Assembly (NCBI RefSeq): GCF_016802725.1
Contig: NC_052667.1
Span: forward strand, 1,516,501 to 1,580,500
Direction: 5' to 3'
DNA: 64,000 nt
Source of the DNA: Solenopsis invicta
Taxonomy: Eukaryota; Arthropoda; Insecta; Hymenoptera; Formicidae
Part shown: positions 1 through 13,565 of the stretch, piece after piece
Numbering within the stretch: position 1 is the first letter of the stretch
Layout: every line of letters starts with the position of its first letter
Notes under the pieces: generated by a model
The model's database searches: none
The model's input: the letters and a program-made list of their open reading frames with translations, nothing else
What the model was told of the DNA's origin: nothing
Program-made: the position numbers and the translations under genes

Positions 1-605
1 TTCCTCTATCTGCAGCACTCTCGATGAAGGTATATAAGAGTCGATCGTAGGATCCCGCCTCTTATTTTTCATCCCGAGCGACCTTTTCCATCTACCTACG
101 GGCCCTTGACGGACTTGTCCGGCTCCACGAAGGCACTTCAACTCCAATTTCACCCTATTCCTCGCCCGTGAATGAACGCGCGAATACCTCCCTGACGTCT
201 GACAGGATCCTAGAACGAATCCAGCCATCCGTTAGAAACTTAATCAAAACTACCTAGACTTTGGATGCAGTTTCAGTATGCCCGATGTGATGAACGTCGC
301 GGTAGTTTTCACGTCGTTCTCGTAATTAGCAATCTGTTATTCCAACCTATACACCATTATAACTCCCCCGCGTGCGCGGAAACTTTCCTGAATTACGGGG
401 TGACATTTTTACGCGCTCGATAAGCCGAGCGTCGCCGAAACATATTCGCGAAAGCGAGTGTATAATTGCAGTTACACAGATTCAAAGTTTGAAACTTTCA
501 TGAGCGGCATATTTACTACTGTTTGTTATTTTATCGTTCTCTCTTTCGTATAATCTCTTTTCTTCCCTATCTCTGTTTCTCTGTCTTTCTCTTTTGCTCT
601 TTTCA

Positions 606-610
<5 letters not shown>

Positions 611-640
<30 letters not shown>
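611..640. repeat. (CT)15 microsatellite
   Basis: A perfect CT dinucleotide run follows a short C tract. It creates a Leu/Ser-repeat open frame that should not be taken as a gene. Confidence 0.95.
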
Positions 641-645
<5 letters not shown>

Positions 646-3600
646 GCACATTGTTTCTAATTCCGCACGAACGTTCTGTGTTTCTGACACACTGTCGCCA
701 ATCGAGAACAGCTACGAAGTCAAGTTGTGGTCACCTGGTTCCCCCGAGCGTGGAAGGAAGCCTTTGGGATATAACTTCCAGAGGTCATTTAACGATCGCC
801 GTCCTATGCATGGCTTTTCATACGAGCTTTGATCATCGTTTGCAAGGTTATTGCGGTGACTCGGCACGTTCTACCACATATCGGGAGCGCATCTTGTATT
901 CGCGATGCCTTCCTCACTTTCGTTACACACAAAGGCACAAGCCTGGCTCGAGCCCTAGGAAGGAATGCGGTGCTGCGCCGGTATATTCGCCTTGGGTTAT
1001 TTGTATTTTATGCATGAATGACGAGAAACATAACGAAAAGCGTGAGGCACGTAAAGAAAAAATTAAAATCCAGAACAAAATTAAAATCCACATACAAAAC
1101 TGTCAGAGTGGTAAAAGAGAAAAATATTATTTTCCATAATACACGCGACATGTGTAACTGAATTGTCGCAAAGTTATCAAGTTATTCCTAGCTGTGTACG
1201 CTTAAGAATTAGACACGTTCCGCGTGTCACTGTGCAGGCGTATGAATATTTACGCTACGCATCTAGAATCGAAAGAAAATCCGTCGATAACAATCGGTAG
1301 CTGTTGACTACTGAAACAATCCACTCAGTCAAAGTATTCGGCGCCTCCGTCTTTTTCCGTGCCCCTTTACCCATTGCCACGTGAACGCGTGAAAACGCTT
1401 TCATCGAGAAACAAAGTGTGCTCTCGAGAGGCAGCGTAAGAGCGGCGGAGGCGAAAGGTAAAAGATAGACGCGGAGTAAACACGGAGAATGCGTTTGCCA
1501 GGTAGTAATTCCATTCGTAGCCGGGATGCGGCAACGATAACGTCGTGGCGCAAGTTGCGCGGTCTCTGTTTGTTTGCCAGGATCATCGCCCCGAGCGTCT
1601 CGCTTTCGTTTGAGAAGCGGCCTTTCCACACCGCGGCCGTCTTTATCCGTTGGCTGCCTTCGGCGGCAGCCACCGGCGCTTCGCCGCCTCTGATAATCCC
1701 CTTAAGAGCGAGAAAAATGAGCGACGAGCGGGCGGCGCACTTTGTTGCTAATAAAGCACGCACGTCAACGATTTCGCTTCCACGTTTGGTGTTTCGATCC
1801 CTGCCTCTGCTGCCCGAGGGATACGGGGAATTGAAAAAGATGCGGTTTTTCTCCGCGAGAATAAATCGCACATTAATATCTGTACTTGTATTTGCGCGCT
1901 GCAAATGCGTCTGGCTTTCTGGTAATTGCGTCATTGTACGCGCGAAAGTCTCGGTATTGTTTGGCTATTCTCGATTTTTCGCAAAATGCACTTGCATAAT
2001 GGCTCATCCACTCGAGAAGCACGTTGGAAAGTTGAAAGAAGGGAAATAAAAGAGAGAGAAGGAGAGGGAGAAAGGTAGAAAGAAGCGAGAAAGATATGCT
2101 AAGAGAACCCCGAGCACGAATACACAGGGGCCGATGCTTGACTTTTTTTCAGAGGGCAGGAAAATTTGCATCGCGAGTTGCCAGGACAGTTCGCAGCAGC
2201 GAAAAGAATAACAAGAATAGTTTTCTTTCAATTCGGTGTCCTCTTTTTGAGGCTCCAGCACAAGTGGCGTTCAGATCGATTTGTTCAACTGTCACTTTTT
2301 GTTCTGTAGTCAACGATAAAATGTAAAAGGTATAGGAATGAGGTGAAACGTATCGACATAGCTCAATGCACCAAGTACATAATACACGAGAAGCTACCGA
2401 CAATCGAAGGATTTAACATTTCTACGCGTACGATACGTGCGATACCGGCGCAATTTCTTTTTCTATATCGGCAAAATGTTATTCTACAAAAATGTTATAT
2501 TCATTTATATATCATTTTTATATTTGAACACATTTTGCTTTCTTTTCAGCAGGTATTTCGAGAAATGAGTTACTTTTATTACTTATTCATTCGTTACTTG
2601 TCACCATAATGCTTGAATTGAACGACGTATAATGTAGAGCGCCGTCAAGACTTTTACGATAAATCGATTATCTCATTTCACCGTAGTATATATAATCCAA
2701 AGTCTTCCTCGGATTTTCCGCGAAGAAAGGATGATGTGATAAAAAAAAGCAGCAGAGACTTTAAAGAGCGAGGCAATAAGTATTCCAAGTGGATGAAGAG
2801 AGGAGTAGGAGACGTGATAAAAAAAAGGAGGAAGCGCGCGAAATGGCACGCGAACGAGAGGCGGGTACATGGAAATGATATTATTCCCGGAAACTCTCAA
2901 AGCAGTCCGCTCGGAACTGCGCGAGAGAAGCATGATTCCACCCGATGGCGACGAGTGGTTCTTAGTTTCGTTCCGCTCTCCTATATACACCATACAGAAG
3001 ATGATCCGCGGAAGAATAAAAGCCCTGCGGTGCTGGTGAAACGGGTGGATGAGGCAAGTATTTATTATATAACCAAACTGCTCGTCCCTCGGAAGGGACA
3101 TCACGTAGTGGCGAGTTATTGTTTCCAGCGGGTCCACAGCCTTTTACCGCGTGACGAGAATTCTTGGCCGGAGGACACTCGCGTATTAGAATTCGCGAGA
3201 GAGGATCAGGCCACATGCCCCAAATATCCCCGGACAGGGGGATAAATCGATCCAGTCGATAGCTGAAGCAACCTACCGATATTTGATCTCGCAGATAACT
3301 CGAATAATTATTCTTTCCTGTGATACTATTTTCTAGTCAAGATAAATATTTCTGTTGTAATTATATATAATCTGGATTAAAAATCTTTCTCAGTTTTTTT
3401 ATATTGACCCGTATTTCTGATTTTTTGTCTTGGTTAGTTATAAACAGTTTGGATGATACTTTAAATTGTTATTTTTGCAGTTTTTTAAATTCTAATCTGT
3501 TATCAGCTATACTTTTAAAATAACAATTATATGTGGAATGTTTTCATGACATACCAAATATTAATTTTAGAAGATATATAAAAGTGTAATGTAATTAGTA

Positions 3601-4377
3601 ACATTTGTATTAATATTTCAAGTCGTCTGTATTATTTAAAAGATCGTTCAAAAACATCAACATATTTAAACAACGTCCTAAAAATACATCTAAAGCCACG
3701 ATTATTATTCAATTTGCAAGCAGCAAGATCACGGCATATTTCGACATAACTCGATTTGTCCTGACAGCATGTTATTTTCAAGTTTCTCTCTTTGCCATTT
3801 TGGTATAATACTGAATTGTTTCTATTGTGCTTCAAAGTTTAACTGACTTATTCTTAATAATGCAAACAATGCAAACATATTGCTGAAAACACAACAATCC
3901 GTAGTAACGTCAAAGAAAATAAGAGAGGTATACATAAAATAACTTACTTTTCCGCAGTTCCTGTATTAAACTTTTTCTTTCGAACGCCAAGGGTCCGCGG
4001 ATCGATGAATATATCGTATCTAATGTTATAAAGATTAACTTTGCAACTTTTATTAATATTTTATCACGCTATATCTGCAACGTTCAACACATTTACCTTT
4101 CGTAGCGCTGTGTGGTATGTATATGTATGTATACATGTACGTATATATGCATATATTAAAATATTCTCATGTACGTCTGGGCACACGTACAATATATATG
4201 AATCAGTCGGGAGGAAGTAATTACGCGCTGATAATTACTCGAAGAACGCGGAACGCGCCAAGTACGTGGAAATTGTGGAATGTCGCGCCATATGGAATTT
4301 GCCGGCTTTCGGCAAACTACTCTGATTTCTGGTGCATGGCGTGTTATAGACGAGACATTTTTTTCACTTCGGCAACT

Positions 4378-4418
4378 TCCTTCCTCCTTCCTTCCTCCTT
4401 CCTTCCTTCCTTCCTTCT
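4378..4418. repeat. CTTC/CCTT tetranucleotide microsatellite
   Basis: An imperfect tetranucleotide run of TTCC units, interrupted twice by an extra C-T step (TCCTCC). It is pyrimidine-rich on the + strand. Confidence 0.9.
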
Positions 4419-5505
4419 CTTCTATCTTACTTCCTCTTGTCATCCGCATACACAACTTCCCGACACCGACCCCCGGTGGGTTTCGTGCATCGGTGAAGGT
4501 GAAAAGGGAGAGAACCAGTCGAGACACGAACGGGGTGAAAGAGAGAATGAAAAGCGATCGACGAGGGTAATTAATTTCCACGAAGGCAGGGTCGCGCTGA
4601 GAACGGTCTTCGTCCCTCAAGAGAATTATCGTCTAAGTGCTGATAGTTCGGAAAGTTCGACGTGCTTCAAACTTCCGGTACGGCCGTACGTCGCCCCGCT
4701 TGCATAAGAGCCAATCATCTCCCGAAATGCATTCACCCGATAAAAGCACCGTTGCTGATCGTAAGCCAGCTCAGTATTTTAATGCCTTGTTGCGTGTAAA
4801 ACGCTCAACGTCAAACGGTCGGATAACAACAATGACCTTCTCGACTACCATCTGCGCGAATCGTAACGATCGTACGCAGCTACTTCGTGCATTCGCTAAT
4901 TGTAAATTGCCGAGAACAAAACTTGCACTTGTAAGTTACGTAAAAAAAAAGCAGATATAGCTCGAAAACGAGATCAGCGCACACCCCTCGGGCGTTGTAA
5001 TTATCTCGGCGAATTCGTGCCGTCTGTCACGGAACTCTAATCGCTTTCGGAAATACCGTTTTCACTTTGAAACGCTCGCCTCCTCTTGTTCTTTGCCAAA
5101 CTTTTTGAGTGCTCCGTGCGCTTCGCCGTGAACATCGTGCGCGCCGGAGAACTTGAGGCCCGAAACGCCTCGAAACTAACCGCAAGACGTTTCGCATCCC
5201 ACCGCCGCCGCCGCCCGTTCGCGGGAAAGTGCACGTCGCTCTTATTGAGAGTTTCCACAGCGATCTAATGTGTCGCGGCAGCTATATGACACGACATCTA
5301 AAGAGGCGAATGCAGGTGCAGCTGATGCTACGTGCTATGTACAGGAGCGAGTTGCCATTTTATGCACATCTTTTTGCACGCCTGTCGTTCTCGCGCGATG
5401 AAAAATATGAATCAAATACTGCTATTAAAAGCATCATATGAATTTATAAACAAACGTCACTGCGTTTCATTATCGGTGCCTATTACGCAAATAATAATAA
5501 TTACC

Positions 5506-5506
<1 letters not shown>

Positions 5507-5574
<68 letters not shown>
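5507..5574. repeat. Compound (ATT)n-(CAT)n trinucleotide microsatellite
   Basis: An ATT array of about 11 units changes at 5541 directly into a CAT array of about 11 units with no spacer. The abrupt unit change suggests a point mutation in one unit that then spread by slippage. In one frame it encodes a poly-Ile run that is not a real protein. Confidence 0.95.
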
Positions 5575-8500
5575 GTTACTATTATTAACGTGTTTAATTT
5601 GCGCTATAACAAAAGCTGTAAAACCAAAGTTCCCGGGGCGTACAAACGAATTAATGCATGCACCTTAATTAAATCTAGCGTACCGAAGCGTACATATCTA
5701 TGGCGGAACCACGCCGCGACTGCGATCGACTGCTTTAATTAGTAAATTAATAAAATTGAAGGATACACACATAAAACACGTCCCTTGTTGGGATGTTGAA
5801 TTTTATAACATCATAGCAAAATAGATTTTGTTCCGCATGGCGGATCAAATAATCCCGAAAAGCTAGCAAATTAAACATTAAACGTCTGCGTGATGCCGTA
5901 GCAGAATATTTTCGGTATGGATCATTAGTGCGAACGGATCAGAATCGTTCGGCTATCATTACAATTATTAAACCAATACACTGCAACCGCTTATTAATTT
6001 GCGTATTAGCCTGATAATGCATTTGGACACACATAATGCATCTTTCATCAACATTTTTGTCTCTAATTAATGCATATAGATTACATCCCAATTATATAAT
6101 TTTGTGTTACATATTTACTATATACGAAGATAATTGACTGCTGGTAAAACCAAGTAATTAACAATACGCCCTATTTACGTGCGCACTTGCTTTTCGTTTA
6201 AGAATAATTTAATTATTATTGATTTGAAATAATCGCGTAAAATCTCCAGTTTCTAGTTACACTTTACGTTATTCGATGCAAGTATAATCTAATTTAATAC
6301 TCAATCGCATAATGCAATCGCGAAATTAAGAATTAAACGAGAGAGACATAATTGATTTAAATCCAATATCAAAAGCGAATTTGATTTATTATCCGTTATT
6401 TTCCAGGTCAGACGGTCTTGACAATAAATTGCACGAAACTATTACAGCGCTTTCCACCGTAAACAACCTGGTTCATACTGCCATATCCACGTATTCGCAG
6501 GAATACGTTTTTATTGCCAATACGGAATCGTAGCGCGCGGGTGTATATATGCTTTCGCCGATACGTACCGTCGAATGAACAGCCGGGCAGCCGCTAGATG
6601 TGCGCAGACGTTGTACATCACTCACAAACGGCCTTTAAAATTGGCAAGCCAGTCTTCCGTTCTGCGGTAACCCTGATGGCTTCGGTGAACGGCTATAGGA
6701 AAGGCATTTGTATGCAGAGGACATACGGCGCAGGACGTTCCCTCGGGCGAGATCGTTCTACGGTTACGACCTGGCACCTTCCGCCCGCTCTCGCCGCCCC
6801 TCCCCTTTATTCATCATCCTTCCTCTGCCGTGGCATTTCTCTTTCGCCCTATCGAGAGTGAACTCCGATTCGGCTCATAAGTAACTTCCGAACGAAAAAT
6901 CGCACCAAAGTATACGCGAATGTTGCTGATCGCCAAGGAGCCGTTTGTAACCAGTGGTGGAACATTCGATTTCCCATTACTTCCCCCGAGGAGGGAGGGG
7001 ACGCGAGGGGGCGAGGAAGGATCGCAAATGACTAAAAAATTGCCTTGGAGATATTTTTTGAAATATCGATATTCGAAACATTGCCTGCGAGAAAGAGGAG
7101 TAAAGTAATTGCGCCGAGTTTGTCTGGCGTCTTCAATATTTAACTCGCAAGGTCGTTAATAGGATCTTAAGTGATGAAGGAATAACCATGTTGCATGTTG
7201 CTATTTGGAAAAAAAAAGTGACAAGTCGGTTTAGTAAGAAGTTGATCAAATTTTAATTACTTCGTCATTATCCACCCCTGCGACCACCTTGCCGAGAACG
7301 TTAATGAGACCCTTAACGATCCCATTAACGGCATTTTCGCCCTTCGGCTTTAATGGGAGAAAATCTCCGGAACCTAAGAGAATACTCGTGAACAAGGGGA
7401 GAACGGAAAAAGTGCGAGTACGTGCAACAGCCGGTATTTCGTACCAGACAAAGGACTGAATATACGCGAGGGTAGTGAGAAGAGCGGAAAGCAGATTTTC
7501 TCACCGACGGACGGCGATAAGAGAAGCGTCGTGAACGATAAAGAACTTGGTTACTCATTAGACAGCGAGCTTACGTTTGACAAAATCTACCGTGCAAACA
7601 ACGAAAGAAGCAAAGATAAGGATGTAATGGCCAATCGCGCTTACCTCGCACATTTCGACATTATGAAATGTTTACAATTATCCGTGCCAACTTGTTAAGT
7701 TTCACTTGAAATGTCCCATTTCTATCTAGAAATTAATCTTTATCGCAATTGATCTCGACACTTTTAATCTTCTTACTTAACAATTGTTACACGTTTTTGT
7801 TATTTGAAATCCGTTAGTTCTATTTGCATTTTACTCAAAGCCATCTTCTTAACATTTTACATCGCTTTAGCATTTTCATTCGACAATTATTAATGCTTAA
7901 AAGGCCGAGTATCTGGAGCAGCTATGAAAAATAGAGTGCTTTATTAAGTGCATTCGTTCCTTTCCCTTTTCACGCTAAAACAAAGGCATTTTGCTCGAAA
8001 TTGTATTGCCTTGTCTATTCTGAAAGCATCCGGAGTCCCTCGAGTATTTTCTAGCATCTCTCCGTCTTTATTTTTACGAGTAAGCTTATCGGCGGTGAAT
8101 CGAGTATGAATCTTCCGTAAACTCACTTGGAAAACCTTTCGATATTATACTTCTTGGAAAATGCGAACGGAAACTAAATTGACGTACTCAATCAGCACTC
8201 AATTTCTGCATACATTTATATCGAGGTACTCGAGTTTAGCTTATTACGCATCATATTCAACGGAAGCCTTAAACGCAATTGCACTGCTAAATTTTAAAAA
8301 GTATATAAATATTTTATGTCAAAGTACTTTTTTAAAACTTTATGAAACAAAAGAATGCATTATGGTTTCGCTTTTGTAATATTACTTTAACGACTATAAC
8401 TAATGAAATTTTATACTTTTTCTTTGCTATTCATATATTTTCTTATGAAATAATAGTAACGTTTGTACAAACGATTTAATACGATTGACAAATTGTCAAT

Positions 8501-10138
8501 ACGAGTATAATGATCATTTTACTTTGATTCTTTTTTTCAATATCTTCTTACATCATTGCTATTTTACTTCATGTATTTGCTATTAGTAAAACGTCGGTAA
8601 ACATACGGCATCCTTTGTTTCTTGAGGGTCTAATTTACGTAAATCACAGGTCAGGTTTGGCACGTGCGAAAACAAGCACGGCAGTTTGTGGTACTACAAG
8701 TTCGTAGGCTTTTGCATAGTGGATCAACGGGTAACGGGTGTATTCTGTGCACCGCTTTCTCCATCACATTTCCCTCGAGTAAACTCGACGCGTAAACGAC
8801 AAGGTTGGTCGAAATTGCCCAAGCTACAGGCTTTGATGTCGAGTAGCGAACCAAACAAATAAAGAAACAAAAACAGCCGTCGGTACGCAGCATGTTATAC
8901 CTTTTTAGCGAAATGGTCGAAATATACTGCGGGATGATCAAAATAAAATAATGAAGCTGTAAAGCTGTAACAAAGTTGTGAAGCTATAAAAATATGAAGA
9001 GAGAAAGCTGCAGAGAGAGAGAGAGTTGCGTTGTTATTAAATTGTTTTTAGAAATTTTTTACTATATTTTAAATAATTCTATTACAATTAATATAAATCC
9101 ATAAAAATATGAAGTAAAAACATCTAGTGCTACTTATAAATATTTTGTATTCTTGTATTTAAAAAAAAGATTTTAGTGTTATAGAAATGAGATCTCTCAG
9201 CTTGGTTTCCTAAATGCTGAAAATTAACCGTCTTCGTGTATCATCCTTGAGCCTGAAACTGAGCATATCGGTTTGGTAGCAATCAGGTATCATTGCGAAA
9301 TCGAGTGTGCACGTCAATCCATACGAGATACCGCGCGCGCCAGCCTCCTTTTTGTCTTTGCTTCTCTCTCATTCGTTTCACGTTTTCCTTCGAATCCTGA
9401 GTGTTCCAAGCTACAGCCGATCAAGAGCCGGCTAAACGTTATACGCTTTGAAGTGGAGCATCGAGCGAGAGGAAATCAAATTGCAAAAAATACAACGCTG
9501 AACACATGCTTCGTCGCTCGTATGGAACCGCCACCGTATCACCGATATCTTAACGTTCTAAGATGTACATATTTCGTACGGGAAGATCAGCACAAGTGAT
9601 CTTGCTTACTGAATGCAAACAGATAAATTTGTTACAAGCAAGCGCAAGCTTGCTTTAATTCACATTGCAATTTTTAAGACCTAATAGATAATTTAAAGAC
9701 CTTTTTTTATTTTCCATTGATTTTAAAGGCGAAATGATTATTAATTTCACGAAGTTTAATAATAGCTGAATATGATATCTGCATCGCAATGTACAGATTA
9801 TATTACAATCTATCGCAAAAAGAAAGTAATAAATTCCATAAAATAATTTTGTCTACCGCAAGGAGTACCGCATTACGGAGCGCCCTGTCCGCAAAAAATC
9901 CCTCGCAAAAGATACCTCGTGTTCCCCGGATGAGAACGACAACGAGGGACACGGGTGAGAGCCGCACGGTACGAATGGAAAAAAGTTCCCAATGGAATCG
10001 TGGAATTATGGTTATGATGATATTGGCGAGAGTTTCGGGGGAAATCGGGGCACCGCCTTTTGCGGCCAGCCGTTGTCACAGCTGCGAAAACCCTAAAACT
10101 CGACGATATTGCAACGCTCGAAGCAACGTATATCTTCG

Positions 10139-10140
<2 letters not shown>

Positions 10141-10169
<29 letters not shown>
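10141..10169. repeat. (CA)14 microsatellite
   Basis: A clean CA dinucleotide run ending in CACG. It is read as His/Thr repeats in chance open frames on the + strand and Val/Cys repeats on the - strand. Confidence 0.95.
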
Positions 10170-10173
<4 letters not shown>

Positions 10174-10998
10174 AAGTTGATGTTTCCAATTTTATTATTC
10201 GAACACTCTGACCGGAACGCTCTGATGACTACGACAAGTCCAAACTGAAGAAAATGATTTCTCTTCTTTCTTTTCTTGCGCGATACGTGACACACACGGC
10301 GCTTGTTCTCGACGCGAGGAAGGTTGCCGGAGCGATTAATCTCGATTAAACGAGGTCTCACAGTTTACTTGTTTTCGAATTTCCCCGATGAACGAAGAAG
10401 CTATAAGCTGCGTGATTGGAAAAACGAATAGATCGAATTTTCGGTGGACAGCATAATCGATGACGACAGAGGCAAGTCATGTGAGATTAACATCTAAAAT
10501 GGAAAAATGATCTTACATTTTGTAAACTTTAGATATCATGTGCTTCTGGATCTCTGATCTGTGTGATACGTATAATATAAAAATATTCCGTTTCTATTCC
10601 CTTTTTATTAGAATAAACTGAAAAAAAAGAATAGAATAAAATGCAATAATCACGAAGTGAGAGCCAGTATTGAAATTTAAAGAATTAAATAAACTTTGTA
10701 TTCGTCTCTCTAAAAGATAAAGAGAAGTAGAACACGATGAAATGTGAAAACGGTTGAATCGGTTTTCCAGGTTGTATGTAATGTTAATTGAAAAACATAT
10801 ATATTATCTTTCAATTACAAGTACATTAATTACGTGAATCTGAAAATGATGAAACGCCGCCGTTGCGAATGATAAATAATCATTGATGATTAAAGTCGAC
10901 CTCAAAATTAAATGGATTGCGGAATATCGTGTGTTTGCCAATCCTCTTCTCCTCTGTAATTACGCTGATTTGACCTTGTCTCTGAAATTACAGTCGAA

Positions 10999-11030
10999 AG
11001 CCGACGAGCCGACGAGCCGACAAGCCGCGA
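10999..11030. repeat. Short 8-bp tandem repeat (AGCCGACG-type)
   Basis: Three to four consecutive copies of the octamer AGCCGACG, the third and fourth with substitutions (AGCCGACA, AGCCGCGA), inside a CpG-rich patch. Confidence 0.75.
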
Positions 11031-13523
11031 CATCGACGTGACTTCGATTATTAAAGGCTCCACGGAATCAGCGTATTTATTCTCCCTAATCCTCGTCTTC
11101 GCTCAGCGGTGATCTTTCCCGTGGAATAACCCGAGAGTAAATTGATTTCTACGAGGTGTGGCCAAAGCGCAGAAACGATAGCTCCCAGCTAACCGCAGGT
11201 TTCCGTGGACGGCCGTAGGTTCGAGGGGTAAAGGGCGGAGCTAAGCAAAGTTGTACGGCTTCTCGACACTGTCTGACCCGCGGATTATCGGCTTAGTCGG
11301 ATAGCCCCCCGTTTGGGTTATTTCTGCGCGCGGTAAGGGCTTGCCCAGACGAGGGTAGCCGTAACACTGATTTCCGGCCTCTAGCTTCGGCAGCGCGGTC
11401 ATACATTCCTGTATTCCTTATCGGCGAGACGTTCTCGTATCTTGCCGCCTCCGCGACGTTAAGACTGCGAAATACGCTATCGCGTTAATCAGTTAAGTAA
11501 GATAAATTAGCAATGGTAAAATATCCGAGGGAATTGTATGAGTCATTAAAGTGAATTGTGTCGTTAAAGCAAACTTCACCGTTTTTATTCTCTGCACAAA
11601 ACTCTAATTAAATAAAATAATTTATATATTTTTAATTTTATTTGTTATAGAACAATTGAAAGGAAAGGCTACAGAAAATCAATCATGAGAGAATTCTTCT
11701 ACTTCGAAAACCTTTCCAATTTAACACTTTGTCATGACATTTACATCTTGCTATCATTTAATAATTATCGGGTTGCAAATTACATGCACATATCGATCAA
11801 AAGCTCACAAATAGCTTTTAATTTACATTGTTTCTGCTTTAATGCTTGGGGAAACTATCGTGCAAATTGAAACCCTTGTAAATTAACGCTTCGAATAGCC
11901 ATATATATATATGTATGTATGTAGGATGTAATCGTAATAAACGGAAGCCATTTCAAAAATAAACTCATTGAAAATTGAAAGAATTATTTTTTTCGCGTTG
12001 CGATCTTGAAATAGGTCGAAAAACAATTTGGAAGAAATTGGTACAAACGAGATGTTTTTTTCGCGCATCTCCATCGATCTTGTTTCGTTCGTTTGAATTT
12101 TGGCAACCTTTCCTTCTTACTCATTTCCTCCCGAAGCACACGATACTTGCGTAAGCTCTTGTGCATCGTCGATCATGGAAAATCACATTGTCGATTCAGC
12201 AGCTCTTCATAAAGAACGGCTTTTTCCGCTCGACGATATCACTTTCCCTCCTGACGGAGGCAACGTTACATAAATACCGTGCTCTGTCGGTGCGCACTTT
12301 TTCGACGAATATTTCCGAAAGAATCGTCACTTTGACGTAATACGCGTGTGTAATTCCACCTATTGGCAACAGCCACATTGCACAATACGTGTGTTGTGGC
12401 TGGTCGATATCTCTCCCGTGTGCATATTTCACGCAAAAAGAGATAGCTTTTCATACATTATATCCCAAACATTTTCATATCGATACTTTGTACCATTAGC
12501 CATATCGATAAACTATATTTAAATTAAATTATCAAGAACATTTCGTAAATGTATAAAGATAGATTTTTATATCGCTCGCGAGAGAAAAGAAGAGAAGGAG
12601 ATTACATCTCGGATGACGTGATTCACGGCACCCGAAGATTAATCATCGGGACTGCGATTTTCAAAACTTCGCGAGCTAGTTTGCTACACGCCGTGTATTA
12701 AATTTTCGAAATTGGATCCCCGGGGAGGGGAAAAAAGAAGAAACTATCTCTCGCGCGAGACGGGTAGTATCACGTACGCAATGTTATTCTTTCTCGTCGA
12801 GGCGGAAATTCACTCCAACATGCCTGCAACGTGTATAGAACGAAAATTTTGTTTTTCATCGAGGTAGAAGCCCAATTTCGAGTCAGTTTGAGAAAAGGTG
12901 GAATGTACCGATACAGCGTTAACAAACGTGATAAAAACTAAATCTGAATGCGCGTGATAATTTTCGCGATAAACATTTATTAACTTGAATGTGACGAGAG
13001 GGATTTCTGCCAAACAAAAAAAAAAAAAAAAAGTCGCAGAGCGTAAAAATATTCTCTTTCTCTCGTCGGGATAACGACGCAACTTCCACAAATCTCCACA
13101 GGCACAATGTTCGCCCGTCGTTGAAAAAATCATCAATGAAACGCGAAACCGATGGAAGAATCCCCTCGCGTACCGACGAAAGGGATTGCACCGGCTCGCT
13201 ATTCACGCTCTCGCTGTTGTCCTTTTTTTTTCAAAAGTATGTCAAATAGGCAGACGGCGCGTCACAGAAGCTCTCGTTTTTTTCAAAACGCTTTTCAGCG
13301 CGATTTCGCGGCTGTCGCGCGCCGTTTGCCTCTGGGCAGGTAACAGAGGGAAGATCACGCGAGGCACACAAGGGACAAGGTGCACGACGGGACGACGGGG
13401 GGCGATCCACGGTTTGCCCGCTACCCTTCAGGACACATAATGCACCGCGGGCAGCCCAAGGGAAATTTAGCGGACGCCGTGGAAAACCGTTGTTTTGTAC
13501 GCTTATACCGACGTACACGCGAG

Positions 13524-13565
13524 ACTGGATCCTACGTACGTATACGTAGATACGTAGGATCCAGT
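13524..13565. repeat. Near-perfect 42-bp palindrome
   Basis: The arm ACTGGATCCTACGTA (13524-13538) is repeated as its exact reverse complement at 13551-13565. The 12-bp centre is itself rich in ACGTA/TACGT palindromes. The DNA could extrude a cruciform, or the RNA fold into a hairpin. It is too short for a typical precursor microRNA, and no known element was recognised. Confidence 0.9.

Larger units (their letters stand above)
1..5500. other. Non-coding stretch: upstream intron or 5' flank
   Basis: No coding exon is supported here. Short open frames on both strands overlap each other, share no protein motif and use low-complexity codons. The stretch holds a (CT)15 tract, a CTTC-rich tract near 4378 and alternating AT-rich and CpG-rich DNA. 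Because the first recognised exon begins inside Ig1, this is probably an intron of the receptor gene or its 5' flank, but the sequence cannot separate the two. Confidence 0.6.
5575..13523. other. Non-coding stretch, no gene recognised
   Basis: AT-rich DNA with CpG-rich islands near 6520-7020, 9290-9570 and 10980-11470. No open frame shows a recognisable domain, signal peptide followed by a donor, or similarity between strands. It contains a (CA) run at 10141, a short GA run near 9015 and a poly(A) stretch near 13016. It is read as intron or 5' flank of the receptor gene. Confidence 0.55.

Noticed and set aside
594..1139. 181-codon + strand open frame
   Set aside because: Its start lies in a (CT)n microsatellite and the rest has no domain, biased composition and overlapping frames. 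Not a gene.
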